From: CAVQZA01 sp963724805
Lineage (GTDB): Bacteria; Actinomycetota; Thermoleophilia; Gaiellales; Gaiellaceae
Direction: 5' to 3'
DNA: 64,000 nt
NCBI GenBank assembly: GCA_963724805.1
Contig: CAVRWA010000011.1
Location: 310,001 to 374,000, forward strand
The stretch's first letter is position 1. Every line of letters starts with the position of its first letter. This document shows positions 1 through 8,667 of this stretch, in pieces. Position numbers and translations under genes: made by a program. Below the pieces are notes generated by a model, which did no database searches, was not told the origin of the DNA, and was given only the letters and a program-made list of their open reading frames with translations.

Positions 1-672
1 GCCCGTCTTGACGAGCATCTGCGAGAAGATCGTCCCGGCCTTCTGGTTGTCCCAGTCCGGCACGAACTGATCGGGGCCCTTCTTCAGCGCGCCGCTCTTG
101 TACAGCGGGTTGAGCACCGAGTCGTAGCCACCCTTGAACAGGAACGCGTTCGCATCGACCGAGCCGCCGTTCAGCTCGGCGACGACAGCGCCCCTCTTAC
201 CCTTCAGGGCGTTGGCCACGAGCGTGCCCTGGAGGACGCCGACCTGGTGGCCGTCGAACGAGGCGTACAGGACGGCGTTGCCACCCTCGACCTGGCGGTC
301 GTAGTCGATCGACTTCACACCCTTGGCGAGCGCGGCATGCTCGATCGACGCCGCGGAGCCAGAGTCGATCGGAGCGATGATCAGGATCTTCGCCCCGTCG
401 GCGATGCACTGGTCGGCCTGCGACTTCATCTTCTGCGCGTCACCCTGCGCGTTCACAACCCGCGCGGGGATCCCGGCAGCCTTGAACGCCTTCTCCAGGT
501 ACGGCTTGTCGAACTGCTCCCAGCGCACCGATGTCTTCGTGTCGGGCATCAGTCCGCAGGCCTGGATGGCGGCGTTCTTGTGGCTGACGCCTGCCGTGGC
601 AGCTGCCACAGCGAGGCCGGCAACAGCGACGGTGAGTACGGCCGCGATCGCCTTGCGAGAAACGTGCTTCAC
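1..672 (-). CDS. Sugar ABC transporter substrate-binding protein, xylose-binding (XylF) type, C-terminus cut by window edge
   Basis: Periplasmic-binding-protein fold 1 sugar receptor; 224 residues are visible and the gene runs off the left edge. The GTG start at 672 is preceded by a strong GAGGAGGAG ribosome site. Residues 1-30 form a signal peptide (basic start, then an Ala/Val-rich core). Later segments have the family pattern, including an ADQCIADGAKILIIAPIDS stretch, an IDYDR motif near 123 and a SFDGHQVG motif near 138. It is transcribed divergently from the sugar isomerase, so it probably delivers the pentose used by that operon. Xylose as ligand is inference from resemblance and from the xylulokinase downstream. 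The ABC ATPase and permease would lie left of the window. Confidence 0.85.
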   Translation of the reverse strand, partial: MKHVSRKAIAAVLTVAVAGLAVAAATAGVSHKNAAIQACGLMPDTKTSVRWEQFDKPYLEKAFKAAGIPARVVNAQGDAQKMKSQADQCIADGAKILIIAPIDSGSAASIEHAALAKGVKSIDYDRQVEGGNAVLYASFDGHQVGVLQGTLVANALKGKRGAVVAELNGGSVDANAFLFKGGYDSVLNPLYKSGALKKGPDQFVPDWDNQKAGTIFSQMLVKTG

Positions 673-836
673 GTGCTCCTCCTCGTTTGCATTGCGTTGA
701 CCTGCCACTTGGGGTCGTGCGCTTCGGTTCTCGAGCGTGTGGGGCTCCGAGCGCTCGCCGCGCGCCAAAGCCTCGTGTATACGGACGCCGCAGTCAAGGC
801 AGAGTTAGGCCGCGCCCCGGGTGTAGGCTCCCTCCC
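673..836. promoter_or_regulatory. Divergent control region between sugar-binding protein and sugar isomerase
   Basis: These 164 bases hold the promoters of both divergent sugar genes. Two short perfect palindromes are visible, GAGCGCTC at 749-756 and GTATAC at 777-782; either could belong to an operator, but neither matches a site I can name. The isomerase side lacks a Shine-Dalgarno sequence, so that transcript may be leaderless. Confidence 0.35.
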
Positions 837-1835
837 GTGAGGACGAGTCTCGGCATCTGGGCGTTCGGAGGGATGGCGACCCGCTTCAATCCGGGCGGCT
901 ACAAGCCGGAGCTCGCAGGAGCGTCGACGGTCGAGAAGGTGCGGACCGCGGTCGGCGGGCTCGGCGCGCTGATGGACGACTACGAGTTCCACTACCCGCA
1001 GGAGCTGAGCACGGAGAACCTCGCGGAGGTTCAGCAGGCGCTCGACGGGCACGGGATCTACTGCATCGCGAGCGGGCTCCATCTCGATCCGCGGTTCGGC
1101 AAGGGAGGCTTCTCCTCGCCCGACGACGGGACGCGCGCCGAGGCGCTGCGACTCACCTTCGAGGCGATCGACCTCGCCGCCGAGGTCGGGGCGCAGATGA
1201 TCATCTGGCCCGGGATCGAGGGCTACAACTACCCGTTCCAGACCCCTTACCGGGAGTCGTGGGCGAGGTTCGTCGACGGCGTCGGAGAGGCGGCGCAGCA
1301 CGCCCGCGAGAAAGGCGTGACGGTGTTCCTCGAGCACAAGAACTCCGAGCCGGCGATGAAGATCTTCATGCGCAACATCGGCATGACGCTGCACGTGATC
1401 CACAAGCTGCGCGCCCAGGGCATCGACAACATCCAGGTCAACATGGACTGGCAGCACCTGATCATGAACGGGGAGAACCTCGCCGAGTACGCCGCGCTGC
1501 TCTCCGCCGAGGGCCTGCTCGGCCACCAGCACGCCAACAGCGGCTGGGGCACCTTCGACGACGACAACATGGTGGGTGCGACCGCGTTCATGGAGACGCT
1601 CGAGCTCGCGCTCGAACTTCGCCGCGCGGACTACGGGAAGAACGGCGAGCGCCTCGGCTTCGACCTCTACCCGTACACGGAGGACGCCGTCGGCGCGGTC
1701 AAGCGCTCCGTGCTGCAGTGGAGCTTCATCGACGGCATCGCCGCCAAGATCGACGGGCCCGCCCTCCGCGCCGCCCAGCAGGAGAAGGACGCCGTGAGGG
1801 CGTACGAGCTCGTGTACGCCGCGCTGGGCGCATGA
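837..1835 (+). CDS. Sugar isomerase/epimerase, xylose-isomerase-like TIM barrel
   Basis: 332 residues from a GTG start at 837; an upstream in-frame extension looks non-coding. It is a xylose-isomerase-like TIM barrel. Likely metal ligands are visible in order: Glu in FLEHKNS (about 166), Asp in VNMDWQH (about 204), His in GHQHANS (about 235) and Asp in GFDLYPYTED (about 277). Family members interconvert aldoses and ketoses with divalent metal. As first gene of an operon with xylulokinase it probably makes the ketose that is then phosphorylated. It is shorter than classical XylA (about 390-440), so rhamnose- or erythrulose-type isomerases are alternatives. Its stop overlaps the next start (ATGA). 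Confidence 0.8.
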   Translation: MRTSLGIWAFGGMATRFNPGGYKPELAGASTVEKVRTAVGGLGALMDDYEFHYPQELSTENLAEVQQALDGHGIYCIASGLHLDPRFGKGGFSSPDDGTRAEALRLTFEAIDLAAEVGAQMIIWPGIEGYNYPFQTPYRESWARFVDGVGEAAQHAREKGVTVFLEHKNSEPAMKIFMRNIGMTLHVIHKLRAQGIDNIQVNMDWQHLIMNGENLAEYAALLSAEGLLGHQHANSGWGTFDDDNMVGATAFMETLELALELRRADYGKNGERLGFDLYPYTEDAVGAVKRSVLQWSFIDGIAAKIDGPALRAAQQEKDAVRAYELVYAALGA

Positions 1836-2560
1836 GGATCGGCGACCTCGAGGTCGGGCGCCTCGGCTTCGGGGCGATGCGGCTCTGCGGTCCCGGCATC
1901 TGGGGCGAGCCGGCGGATCCCGAGAATGCCCTCCGCGTCCTGCGCCGCGTGGTCGAGCTCGGGATCGCCCTGATCGACACCTCCGACGCCTACGGCCCCG
2001 AGGTCAACGAGCGGCAGATCGCCGAGGCGCTGTATCCGTACCCGGAGGGGCTCGTGATCGCCACGAAGGGCGGCCTGCTGCGACCCGGCCCCGGACGGTG
2101 GACCACCGATGGACGCCCCGAGCACCTGCGCGAGGCGTGCGAGGGAAGCCTGCGGCGGCTACGGCTCGAGCGGATCGACGTCTACCAGCTGCACGCGCCC
2201 GACCCCGCCGTCCCGTTCGCCGAGACGGTCGGCACGCTCGAAGAGCTGCGCGACGAGGGGAAGATCCGCCACGTCGGCCTCTCGAACGTGAGCGTTGCCG
2301 AGCTCGAGGAGGCCGAGCGGATCGTGCCGATCGTCTCGGTGCAGAACCGCTTCAACTCGGCCGATCGCGGGTCGGACGACGTGCTCGAGGCGTGCGAGGC
2401 GCGCGGGATCCCGTTCCTGCCGTGGGCGCCGCTGGGCGCAGGGAGCCTCGACCCCGCCGAGGCGCTGCGCTTCCTGCTCGCGCGCTCCCCGGTGATCCTG
2501 CCGATTCCCGGCACGTCCTCCGTGGAGCACCTCGAGGAGAACGTCCAGGCCGTGGTGTGA
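1832..2560 (+). CDS. Aldo/keto reductase
   Basis: 242 residues, ATG overlapping the isomerase stop by four bases, so translation is coupled. NADPH-dependent AKR TIM barrel. The catalytic tetrad is recognisable: Asp and Tyr in DTSDAYG (about 48-54), Lys in ATKGG (about 74) and His in YQLHAPD (about 116). The C-terminal LPIPGTSS cofactor-phosphate motif near 222 is present. It is somewhat short for the family (about 280-330) because a middle loop is reduced. In a sugar operon it may reduce an aldehyde or ketose side product; the substrate is unknown. Confidence 0.85.
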   Translation: MRIGDLEVGRLGFGAMRLCGPGIWGEPADPENALRVLRRVVELGIALIDTSDAYGPEVNERQIAEALYPYPEGLVIATKGGLLRPGPGRWTTDGRPEHLREACEGSLRRLRLERIDVYQLHAPDPAVPFAETVGTLEELRDEGKIRHVGLSNVSVAELEEAERIVPIVSVQNRFNSADRGSDDVLEACEARGIPFLPWAPLGAGSLDPAEALRFLLARSPVILPIPGTSSVEHLEENVQAVV

Positions 2561-2615
2561 CCGCCCTTGCGGCATTGAGATTTCGGCGTCCGACCTGTCG
2601 ACCAACATTGTCTGC

Positions 2616-3080
2616 GTGGACAATGACTTTGCTCGACTGTCGTACGAGGCATCGCTTCGAAGTCTCGACAAGCAGGAGGGGCTTCTGGACGAGCTTCGCG
2701 CTCGGACCGGGCTCCTCATTGCGGCGTCTTCGCTTGCCGCCTCGTTTCTCGGTCAACCGGCGCTTGCGCATGCGGGTACCGCTCTCGTTGTCCTGGCGCT
2801 GCTCGCCTTCGCGCTGTCGGTTGGTTCGAGCCTCTATGTCCTGATGCCCAAGCGTGGGCTCGTGTTCTCGCTTGCCGGCTCGGTGCTCTACGAAGGGTTG
2901 TTCGATTTTCGTGACGATATGGCCGAGGTCTACCGGCGAGTGACCTACGAGCTGGACCGCTTCTGGGAGTCGAACGACGTGAGGTTGCAGCGGCTGTTTC
3001 TTGCCTTCAGAGTTGCGGCCATTGCGCTCGGCGTCGAAGTTGTCCTACTACTGGCTTCCGTAGCCGATAATCTGTCCTAG
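2616..3080 (+). CDS. Small two-helix membrane protein, unknown function
   Basis: 154 residues from GTG at 2616. A charged N-terminal helix (about 1-30, LSYEASLRSLDKQEGLLDEL) precedes two close hydrophobic segments (about 31-50 and 55-75), then a cytoplasmic helical region and a last membrane segment (about 129-150). This resembles bacterial small membrane proteins sometimes placed near SLATT/Pycsar-like effectors, but I cannot assign a family. Codon use is less extreme than in its neighbours (more T in third positions), suggesting later arrival in the sugar operon. Confidence 0.6.
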   Translation: MDNDFARLSYEASLRSLDKQEGLLDELRARTGLLIAASSLAASFLGQPALAHAGTALVVLALLAFALSVGSSLYVLMPKRGLVFSLAGSVLYEGLFDFRDDMAEVYRRVTYELDRFWESNDVRLQRLFLAFRVAAIALGVEVVLLLASVADNLS

Positions 3081-3173
3081 ATGCCAAAGACCAGCCCTCC
3101 GCCACCGCCTCCTCCCATTCCGGGTCTCGGTCGTCCCGAGACGCGCGGCGGCGCGGGCGGCCAGCACAAGTAA
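3081..3173 (+). CDS. 30-residue proline-rich small ORF
   Basis: ATG directly follows the TAG stop of the 154-residue membrane protein with no spacer, and the frame runs to TAA at 3171. The peptide starts MPKTSPPPPPPP, followed by IPGLGRPETRGGAGG and a basic end. Zero spacing suggests translational coupling with the membrane protein. No function can be assigned; it could be chance, but the polyproline run and placement make a small partner protein plausible. Confidence 0.35.
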   Translation: MPKTSPPPPPPPIPGLGRPETRGGAGGQHK

Positions 3174-3213
3174 GGCTTTGTCCCTCTGCGCTGCGTGAGC
3201 TAGGGACGCCTCG

Positions 3214-4638
3214 GTGACCGTTCTCGTCGGGCTGGACGTCGGCACGACCGGCGTCAAAGCGCTCGCGCTGTCGCCGGAGGGCGAGGTCGTCGCCCGGGCC
3301 GAGCGCGGCTATCCGCTCTCGACCCCCCGGCCGGGCTGGTCGGAGCAGGATCCCGAGGACTGGTGGAAGGCGAGCGAGGCCGCGCTCGCGGATCTCCGCG
3401 TCGAGCCGGCCGGGATCGGCCTCTCCGGTCAGATGCACGGGCTCGTGTGCCTCGACGCCGAGGCGCGGGTGCTGCGCCAGGCGATTCTCTGGAACGACCA
3501 GCGCACCGGTGCGGAGTGCGAGGAGATCGAGGCGCGGGTCGGGCTCGAGCGGCTGATCGCGCTGACCGGCAATCGCGCGCTGACCGGCTTCACGGCTCCG
3601 AAGCTGCTCTGGGTACGCCGCCACGAGCCCGACGTCTACGCGCGAATCGCGCACGTGCTGCTGCCGAAGGACTACGTGCGGCTGCGGCTCACCGGCGCGC
3701 GTGCGATCGACGTCGCCGACGCATCGGGGACGCTGCTCTTCGACGTCGCCGGGCGCCGCTGGAGCGACGAGGTGCTCGACGCGCTCGAGCTCCCCGCGGC
3801 GTGGCTGCCCGAGGCGCTCGAGTCGCCCGAGGTCTCCGGGAGCTGGAACGGGATCCCGGTCGCCGCCGGCTCGGGCGACCAGTCCGCGGCGGCGCTCGGT
3901 GTCGGGATCGACCGGCCGGGCCCCGTCTCCGTGGTGCTCGGCACCTCGGGGGTGGTGCTCGCGGCGCTCCCCGGGTTCCAGGCGGACCCGCAGGCGCGTG
4001 TACATGCGTTCTGCCACGCGGTCCCCGGCGGCTGGCAGGCGATGGGCGTGATGCTCTCGGCCGCCGGCTCCCTCGCCTGGCTGCGCGACGTCGCGGGCGG
4101 AAGCTACGACGAGCTGACGGCCGAGGCGTCGCGGTGGGCTCCCGGGGCGGAAGGGCTCACGTTCCTCCCCTACCTGCAGGGCGAGCGTACTCCGCACGCC
4201 GATCCGCTCGCCCGCGGCGCGTTCACCGGGCTCTCGCTGCGGCATGACCGCGGCGCGCTGGCCCGCGCGGTGCTCGAGGGCGTCGCCTACGGCCTACGAG
4301 ACTCGCTCGACCTGCTCCGCAAGCTCGGGGTCGAGGCCGAGGTCGGCCGCGCGTCCGGAGGCGGCGCCCGCAGCGACCTCTGGCTCAGGATCGTCGCCTC
4401 GGTGCTCGGGATCCCGCTCGAGAGGACCGTCTCGGAGGAAGGCTCCGCGTACGGGGCCGCGCTCCTCGGCGGCGTCGCGGCCGGCGTCTTCGCCGACGTG
4501 CACGAGGCCGTGGCGGCGTGTGTGCGCGTCCGCGATACGGTTGAGCCCGAGCCCGGCTGGCGCGAGGCCTACGAGGAGGGGCACAACCGGTACCGGGCGC
4601 TCTATCCCGCCCTTCGACCCCTGGAGGCATCCACATGA
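3214..4638 (+). CDS. xylB: Xylulokinase (FGGY family carbohydrate kinase)
   Basis: 474 residues from GTG at 3214. ATP-dependent phosphorylation of D-xylulose to xylulose 5-phosphate, feeding the pentose phosphate pathway. The N-terminal FGGY domain opens with the phosphate-binding loop VGLDVGTTGVKALAL and contains SGQMHGLV and WNDQRT (about 70-100). The C-terminal domain carries the probable catalytic Asp in GSGDQSAAA (about 224) and the signature SGGGARSDLWL near 380. Length matches XylB. It lies between the isomerase/AKR block and the dehydrogenases and overlaps the SDR gene by ATGA. Confidence 0.9.
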   Translation: MTVLVGLDVGTTGVKALALSPEGEVVARAERGYPLSTPRPGWSEQDPEDWWKASEAALADLRVEPAGIGLSGQMHGLVCLDAEARVLRQAILWNDQRTGAECEEIEARVGLERLIALTGNRALTGFTAPKLLWVRRHEPDVYARIAHVLLPKDYVRLRLTGARAIDVADASGTLLFDVAGRRWSDEVLDALELPAAWLPEALESPEVSGSWNGIPVAAGSGDQSAAALGVGIDRPGPVSVVLGTSGVVLAALPGFQADPQARVHAFCHAVPGGWQAMGVMLSAAGSLAWLRDVAGGSYDELTAEASRWAPGAEGLTFLPYLQGERTPHADPLARGAFTGLSLRHDRGALARAVLEGVAYGLRDSLDLLRKLGVEAEVGRASGGGARSDLWLRIVASVLGIPLERTVSEEGSAYGAALLGGVAAGVFADVHEAVAACVRVRDTVEPEPGWREAYEEGHNRYRALYPALRPLEAST

Positions 4639-5342
4639 TCTCGTTGGAAGGCAAGGTGGCGATCGTCACGGGCGCGAGCGGCGGGATCGGCGCCGCGGTC
4701 GCCCGCCAGCTCGCCGAGCAGGGCGTCACGCTCGGTCTCGCCTCGCGCAGCGGCGCCGACCTCGGTCTCGCCGACGCGGTGGCGATGCCGTGTGACGTGC
4801 GCGACCCCGCACAGCTCGAGGCGCTGACCGAGGCGACCGTCGACCGGTTCGGCCGCCTCGACATCCTCGTCGCGAACGCAGGCGTGGGCGCCTACGGCCC
4901 GTTCCTCGACCTCTCGCCCGAGTTCCTCGACGAGATGATCGACGTGAACCTGAAGGGGACGATCTACGCGGTGCGCGCCGCGCTGCCGTACCTGATCGAG
5001 AGTGGCGAGGCGGACATCGTCACGCTCGCCTCGGAGGCCGGCCGCCGAGGGTTGCCGTTCGAGGCGGTCTACTGCGCGTCGAAGTTCGGGCAGGTCGGCT
5101 TCACGCGGGCGCTCGACCACGAGCTGCGCGAGAAGGGGATCCGGTGCACGAACGTGTGCCCGGGCGGGGTTGCAACCGAGTTCGCGCTCGAGGCCGGGCG
5201 CGGCCGCACCACGGACGTGCTCGCGGGGATGATGTCCGCCGACGACGTCGCCGAGCTGGTCATGTTCGTGCTCACACGAGCGCGCAGCCACCGCATCCTC
5301 GAGACCGCGCTGCGCCCGATGACGGAGACGTCATGGGGGTAG
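4635..5342 (+). CDS. Short-chain dehydrogenase/reductase
   Basis: 235 residues, ATG overlapping the xylulokinase stop. Classical SDR: the cofactor motif TGASGGIG at about 11-18, NAGVG at about 83, the catalytic Ser in TLASEAG near 137, and the YxxxK dyad in YCASK near 149. NAD(P)-dependent oxidation or reduction of a small alcohol or ketone; a sugar or polyol substrate is inferred from the operon. The C-terminus overlaps the next gene by ten bases. Confidence 0.85.
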   Translation: MISLEGKVAIVTGASGGIGAAVARQLAEQGVTLGLASRSGADLGLADAVAMPCDVRDPAQLEALTEATVDRFGRLDILVANAGVGAYGPFLDLSPEFLDEMIDVNLKGTIYAVRAALPYLIESGEADIVTLASEAGRRGLPFEAVYCASKFGQVGFTRALDHELREKGIRCTNVCPGGVATEFALEAGRGRTTDVLAGMMSADDVAELVMFVLTRARSHRILETALRPMTETSWG

Positions 5343-6310
5343 CAACCACCTGGGGCGTCCTCTCGACGGCGCACATCAACCTCAAGCTGCTCGCAGGAGC
5401 GGCGAAGTCGGACCGTGTCGACGTCGTTGCCGTCGCGAGTCGTGACCGGGCAAAGGCAGAGGCGTACGCGGCCGAGCACGGGATCGAGCGCGCCTTCGGC
5501 AGCTACGAGGCGCTGCTCGAGGCGCCGGAGGTCGAGGCGGTCTACATCTCGCTTCCGAACTCGCTCCACGTCGAGTGGTCGATCAGGGCGCTCGAGGCCG
5601 GGAAGCACGTGCTCTGCGAGAAGCCCCTCGACCGCAGCCCCGACGAGGTCGCGCGAGCCTTCGACGCGGCCGAGGCCGCGGACCGGTTCCTGATGGAGGC
5701 CTTCATGTATCGCCACAACCCGCAGACGCGGCGGCTGAAGGAGCTGGTCGACGAGGGAGCGGTCGGCGAGCTGCGGCTCGTCCGCGCCCACTTCTCGTTC
5801 ACGCTCACCGAGCTCGGGAACGTGCGGATGCGGCCCGAGCTGAACGGCGGCTCGCTGATGGACGTCGGCTGCTACTGCGTGAGCGGCTCAAGGCTGCTAG
5901 CCGGTGAGCCGGAGACCGTAGTCGCGCAGCAGGTGCCGTCGACGACCGGGGTGGACGTCCGGCTCGCCGGGGCGATGACCTTCGCCGGCGGGGTGCTCGG
6001 CCACTTCGACTGCGGGTTCGACTCGAGCGACCGCAGCGAGCTCGAGGCGGCCGGGCCCGACGGCTCGCTGATCGTCCGCAGCCCGTGGCACTGCCTGGAG
6101 CCGGGGATCGAGCTCTGGCTCGACGGAGATCTCTCGGAGCGGATCCCGGTCGAGCCGGCCAACAGCTACCAGCTCGAGCTCGAGAACCTGAGCGACGCGA
6201 TCCGGGGCGAGACCTCGCCGCTCCTCGGCCGCGCCGACGCGCTCGGCCAGGCGCGGGCGATCGACGCGCTGTACCGCGCCGCCGAGACGGGCGAGCGGGT
6301 CGAGCTCTGA
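5333..6310 (+). CDS. Gfo/Idh/MocA family oxidoreductase
   Basis: 325 residues; ATG at 5333 is chosen over longer in-frame extensions because it overlaps the SDR end and starts just before the Rossmann strand (GVATTWGVLSTAHIN). NAD(P)-binding domain at 1-120 with the CEKPL motif near 95 (catalytic Lys), then the alpha/beta C-terminal domain with DVGCYCVSG near 182. Enzymes of this family oxidise or reduce sugars, inositols and their derivatives. It is the last gene of the sugar operon and is followed by a palindrome-bounded spacer. Confidence 0.85.
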   Translation: MGVATTWGVLSTAHINLKLLAGAAKSDRVDVVAVASRDRAKAEAYAAEHGIERAFGSYEALLEAPEVEAVYISLPNSLHVEWSIRALEAGKHVLCEKPLDRSPDEVARAFDAAEAADRFLMEAFMYRHNPQTRRLKELVDEGAVGELRLVRAHFSFTLTELGNVRMRPELNGGSLMDVGCYCVSGSRLLAGEPETVVAQQVPSTTGVDVRLAGAMTFAGGVLGHFDCGFDSSDRSELEAAGPDGSLIVRSPWHCLEPGIELWLDGDLSERIPVEPANSYQLELENLSDAIRGETSPLLGRADALGQARAIDALYRAAETGERVEL

Positions 6311-6467
6311 CCGGGGTCAGACCCCGCTCCAAGAGTGAAACGTTCTTTCCCCGAATAGGTCCGCTTCGGCCACCCATCCGGACGCGAGCGTTTCCGGAGA
6401 TCCGCTTACTTCAGGGGTTCCGAACCCAGACATGGCGCGTTTCGACCAGGCCGGGGTCTGACCCCGA
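6311..6467. repeat. 157-bp spacer bounded by inverted GGGGTCAGACCCC-type near-palindromes
   Basis: The spacer starts with CGGGGTCAGACCCCG (6312-6326) and ends with its exact reverse complement CGGGGTCTGACCCCG (6452-6466). Each is also nearly self-complementary around one central base. The right copy lies directly against the TAA stop of the minus-strand hydratase gene and the left directly after the TGA of the oxidoreductase, so it also fits a two-sided terminator. The layout resembles a REP/BIME pair or a small non-autonomous element. The interior has no ORF. Confidence 0.6.
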
Positions 6468-6471
6468 ATTG

Positions 6472-7215
6472 TTAGGGGCGCCACGACGGCGGGCGCTTCT
6501 CGAGGAAGGCGCGCAGGCCCTCCTGGCCCTCCTCGCTCGTTCGCTGCTCGGCGATCCGACGCGCGGTGTCCGGGCCATCGGGCCGCTCGAGCACGAGCTT
6601 CTTCGCGGCGCGCGCGGCCTTCGGCCCTGCGCTCGCCAGCTCGCCGAGCACTCGCGCGACCGCTCCGTCGAGATCGGCCGCGACCTCGTGGACGAGGCCG
6701 ATCCGCAGCGCCGTCTCGGCGTCGAAGCGCTCGCCGGTGAGGAAGTAGCGCCGCGCCGCGCCCGCGCCGATCTTCGCGAGCGCGAACGGGGAGACGACGG
6801 CCGGGATGATCCCGAGCTTGACCTCCGAGAACGCGAACACCGCGTCCGGGGCCGCGACCGCGATGTCGGCGCAGGCCACGAGGCCCGCTCCGCCGCCGAG
6901 CGCGTGGCCCTGCACCCGGCACACGACGGGCGCGGGGCAGCGATCGACCGATTCGAGCAGGTGCCGGAGGGCGTTCGCGTCGCGCAGGTTGCCCTCGTAG
7001 TCGAGGTCTGCAGCGGCGCGCATCCACTCCACGTCGGCTCCCGCGCAGAAGCTCGCACCCTCGCCCGCGAGCACGACCGCGCGCGCCCGCCCGACGTCGA
7101 CGAAGACCTCGGCCAGCTCTGCGATCAGCCCCGCATCGACCGCGTTGCGCCTCTCGGGCCGTGCGAGGGTGACCCGCAGGATCTCGCCGTCGCGCTCGAC
7201 CCGCAGGGCGGCCAT
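6472..7215 (-). CDS. Enoyl-CoA hydratase/isomerase family protein (crotonase fold)
   Basis: 247 residues, ATG at 7215. Crotonase fold: oxyanion-hole segments EGASFCAGADVEWM near 51-64 and VQGHALGGGAGLV near 98-110 are clear. The second catalytic Glu region (SEVKLGIIP near 131) is present, consistent with hydratase rather than pure isomerase activity. It hydrates enoyl-CoA or a methylglutaconyl-CoA-like substrate. The methylcrotonyl-CoA-carboxylase-like gene 2 kb away suggests branched-chain (leucine) degradation as context; this is inference. Confidence 0.85.
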   Translation of the reverse strand: MAALRVERDGEILRVTLARPERRNAVDAGLIAELAEVFVDVGRARAVVLAGEGASFCAGADVEWMRAAADLDYEGNLRDANALRHLLESVDRCPAPVVCRVQGHALGGGAGLVACADIAVAAPDAVFAFSEVKLGIIPAVVSPFALAKIGAGAARRYFLTGERFDAETALRIGLVHEVAADLDGAVARVLGELASAGPKAARAAKKLVLERPDGPDTARRIAEQRTSEEGQEGLRAFLEKRPPSWRP

Positions 7216-7275
7216 CTGCAGAGCTTACCTTCGCCGTTTACCGGCTTTACACACGCGTGACCTGACCGAGGAACC

Positions 7276-8667
7276 ATGGCGTTGATGAGACTGGCCCGCT
7301 TCGTCCTCGCCGCACTGATCGCCACCTCGGTCCTCGCCTCGGGCGCGCTCGGGGGCGCCGCAGCCGGAACGCCGCCCGCCGTCACGACGCCGCCGTCCAT
7401 CTCCGGCACGGCGCTGCGAGGCCAGGTTCTCACCGCCCAGAGCGGCAGCTGGAGTGGGACGACTCCCATCTCGTTCGCGTACCAGTGGCGGCGGTGCGAC
7501 ACGGCGGGCGGCGGCTGCGGCAACGTGGGCGGCAATACGACGACCTACACGCTCGGCTCCGGGGACGTGGGGCACACGATGCGGGTCCAGGTCACCGCGA
7601 GCAACTCGGCCGGATCGGCCCAGGCCGTGTCAGCGCCGTCGGCAGTCGTCGCCGCCGGGACTCCGCCGGTGAACACCTCGCTGCCGGTGGTCTCCGGGAC
7701 GGCACAGGACGGTCACACCCTGAGCGTGAGCAAGGGAGGCTGGTCGAGCACACTTTCGATCAGCTACGCGTACGGCTGGAGTCGTTGCGACGCGGCAGGG
7801 AACGGCTGCGCGTCGATCTCGGGCGCGACCCGCTCGAGCTACAAGGCGACCCCCTCGGACGTCGGCCACCGCCTGCGCGCCACCGTGACCGCCAAGAACA
7901 GCGTCGGCTCGACCCCGGCGACGTCGGCCGCGAGCAACGTCGTCGCCCCGGTCGGCGTCCCTCCTCAGAACACGGCCAGGCCGTCGCTGACCGGCAATTC
8001 GCAGGTGGGACAGACCGTCACGGTGTGCTGCGGCTCCTGGAGCGGCACCCAGCCGATCGCGCTCGCCTTCCGCTGGGTTCGCTGCGGCCCCAACGGGGCC
8101 GCGCCGTGCACGACGATCGCCGGCGCGACGCAGCAGTCCTACACGCTGACGGCCGCGGAGATCGGCGGCACCGTACAGGCCTTCGTGACCGCGACGAACC
8201 CGTTCGGCACGGTCGAGACGGCCACCCCGCCGAGCGGGACGGTGGTCCGGGCCGAGCCGGTGGGCGCGATCAAGCTCGCGAACGGCCGGATTTCGATCCC
8301 CGTCACGAGCGTCAAGCTGCCGCAGCGGCTCGTGATCGCGGGCATTTCGCTCGAGCCGAGCCGGATCCGCTCTCGCGCGAAGGGAACCGTGATCACGGTG
8401 CGGATCGTCGACAACCGGCGCCACCTGGTGCGCGGCGCCCTGGTCTCGGTGACCGGATTCCCCGCCTCCTGGCTGAAGCCGGTGCCGGCCCGTCGCACAG
8501 CGCTCGACGGCACCCTGAAGGTGCGCCTGCGCCCGACGGCCAAGCTGCCTCTGAAGAAGAACGGATCTATGGCGCTCTTCGTCCGGGCGAGCAAGCCGGG
8601 CGCGAACCCGTTCGCGGGGATCTCCGCGAGCCGCATGTTCCGGGTCGGGCTCGGCCCGCGACGCTAG
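7276..8667 (+). CDS. Secreted protein with three Ig-like repeats
   Basis: 463 residues with a signal peptide (1-32, AxA-type end). Three repeats of about 95 residues follow (about 35-125, 128-220, 223-320). Each begins with a PxxSGxAxxGxxLxxxxGxWSG pattern and contains a W-x-R-C pair and a VTAxNxxG end, typical of Ig-like domains in actinobacterial surface proteins. The last about 140 residues are basic (RIRSRAKGTVITVRI) and beta-rich. Two Cys per repeat probably form disulfides. No enzyme motif; likely a surface or matrix protein. It stops three bases into the stop of the convergent gene. Confidence 0.75.
   Translation: MALMRLARFVLAALIATSVLASGALGGAAAGTPPAVTTPPSISGTALRGQVLTAQSGSWSGTTPISFAYQWRRCDTAGGGCGNVGGNTTTYTLGSGDVGHTMRVQVTASNSAGSAQAVSAPSAVVAAGTPPVNTSLPVVSGTAQDGHTLSVSKGGWSSTLSISYAYGWSRCDAAGNGCASISGATRSSYKATPSDVGHRLRATVTAKNSVGSTPATSAASNVVAPVGVPPQNTARPSLTGNSQVGQTVTVCCGSWSGTQPIALAFRWVRCGPNGAAPCTTIAGATQQSYTLTAAEIGGTVQAFVTATNPFGTVETATPPSGTVVRAEPVGAIKLANGRISIPVTSVKLPQRLVIAGISLEPSRIRSRAKGTVITVRIVDNRRHLVRGALVSVTGFPASWLKPVPARRTALDGTLKVRLRPTAKLPLKKNGSMALFVRASKPGANPFAGISASRMFRVGLGPRR

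Noticed and set aside
7276..8667. Long antisense ORFs over the Ig-repeat gene as real genes
   Set aside because: No start signals or motifs; they mirror the repeat structure of the sense gene.
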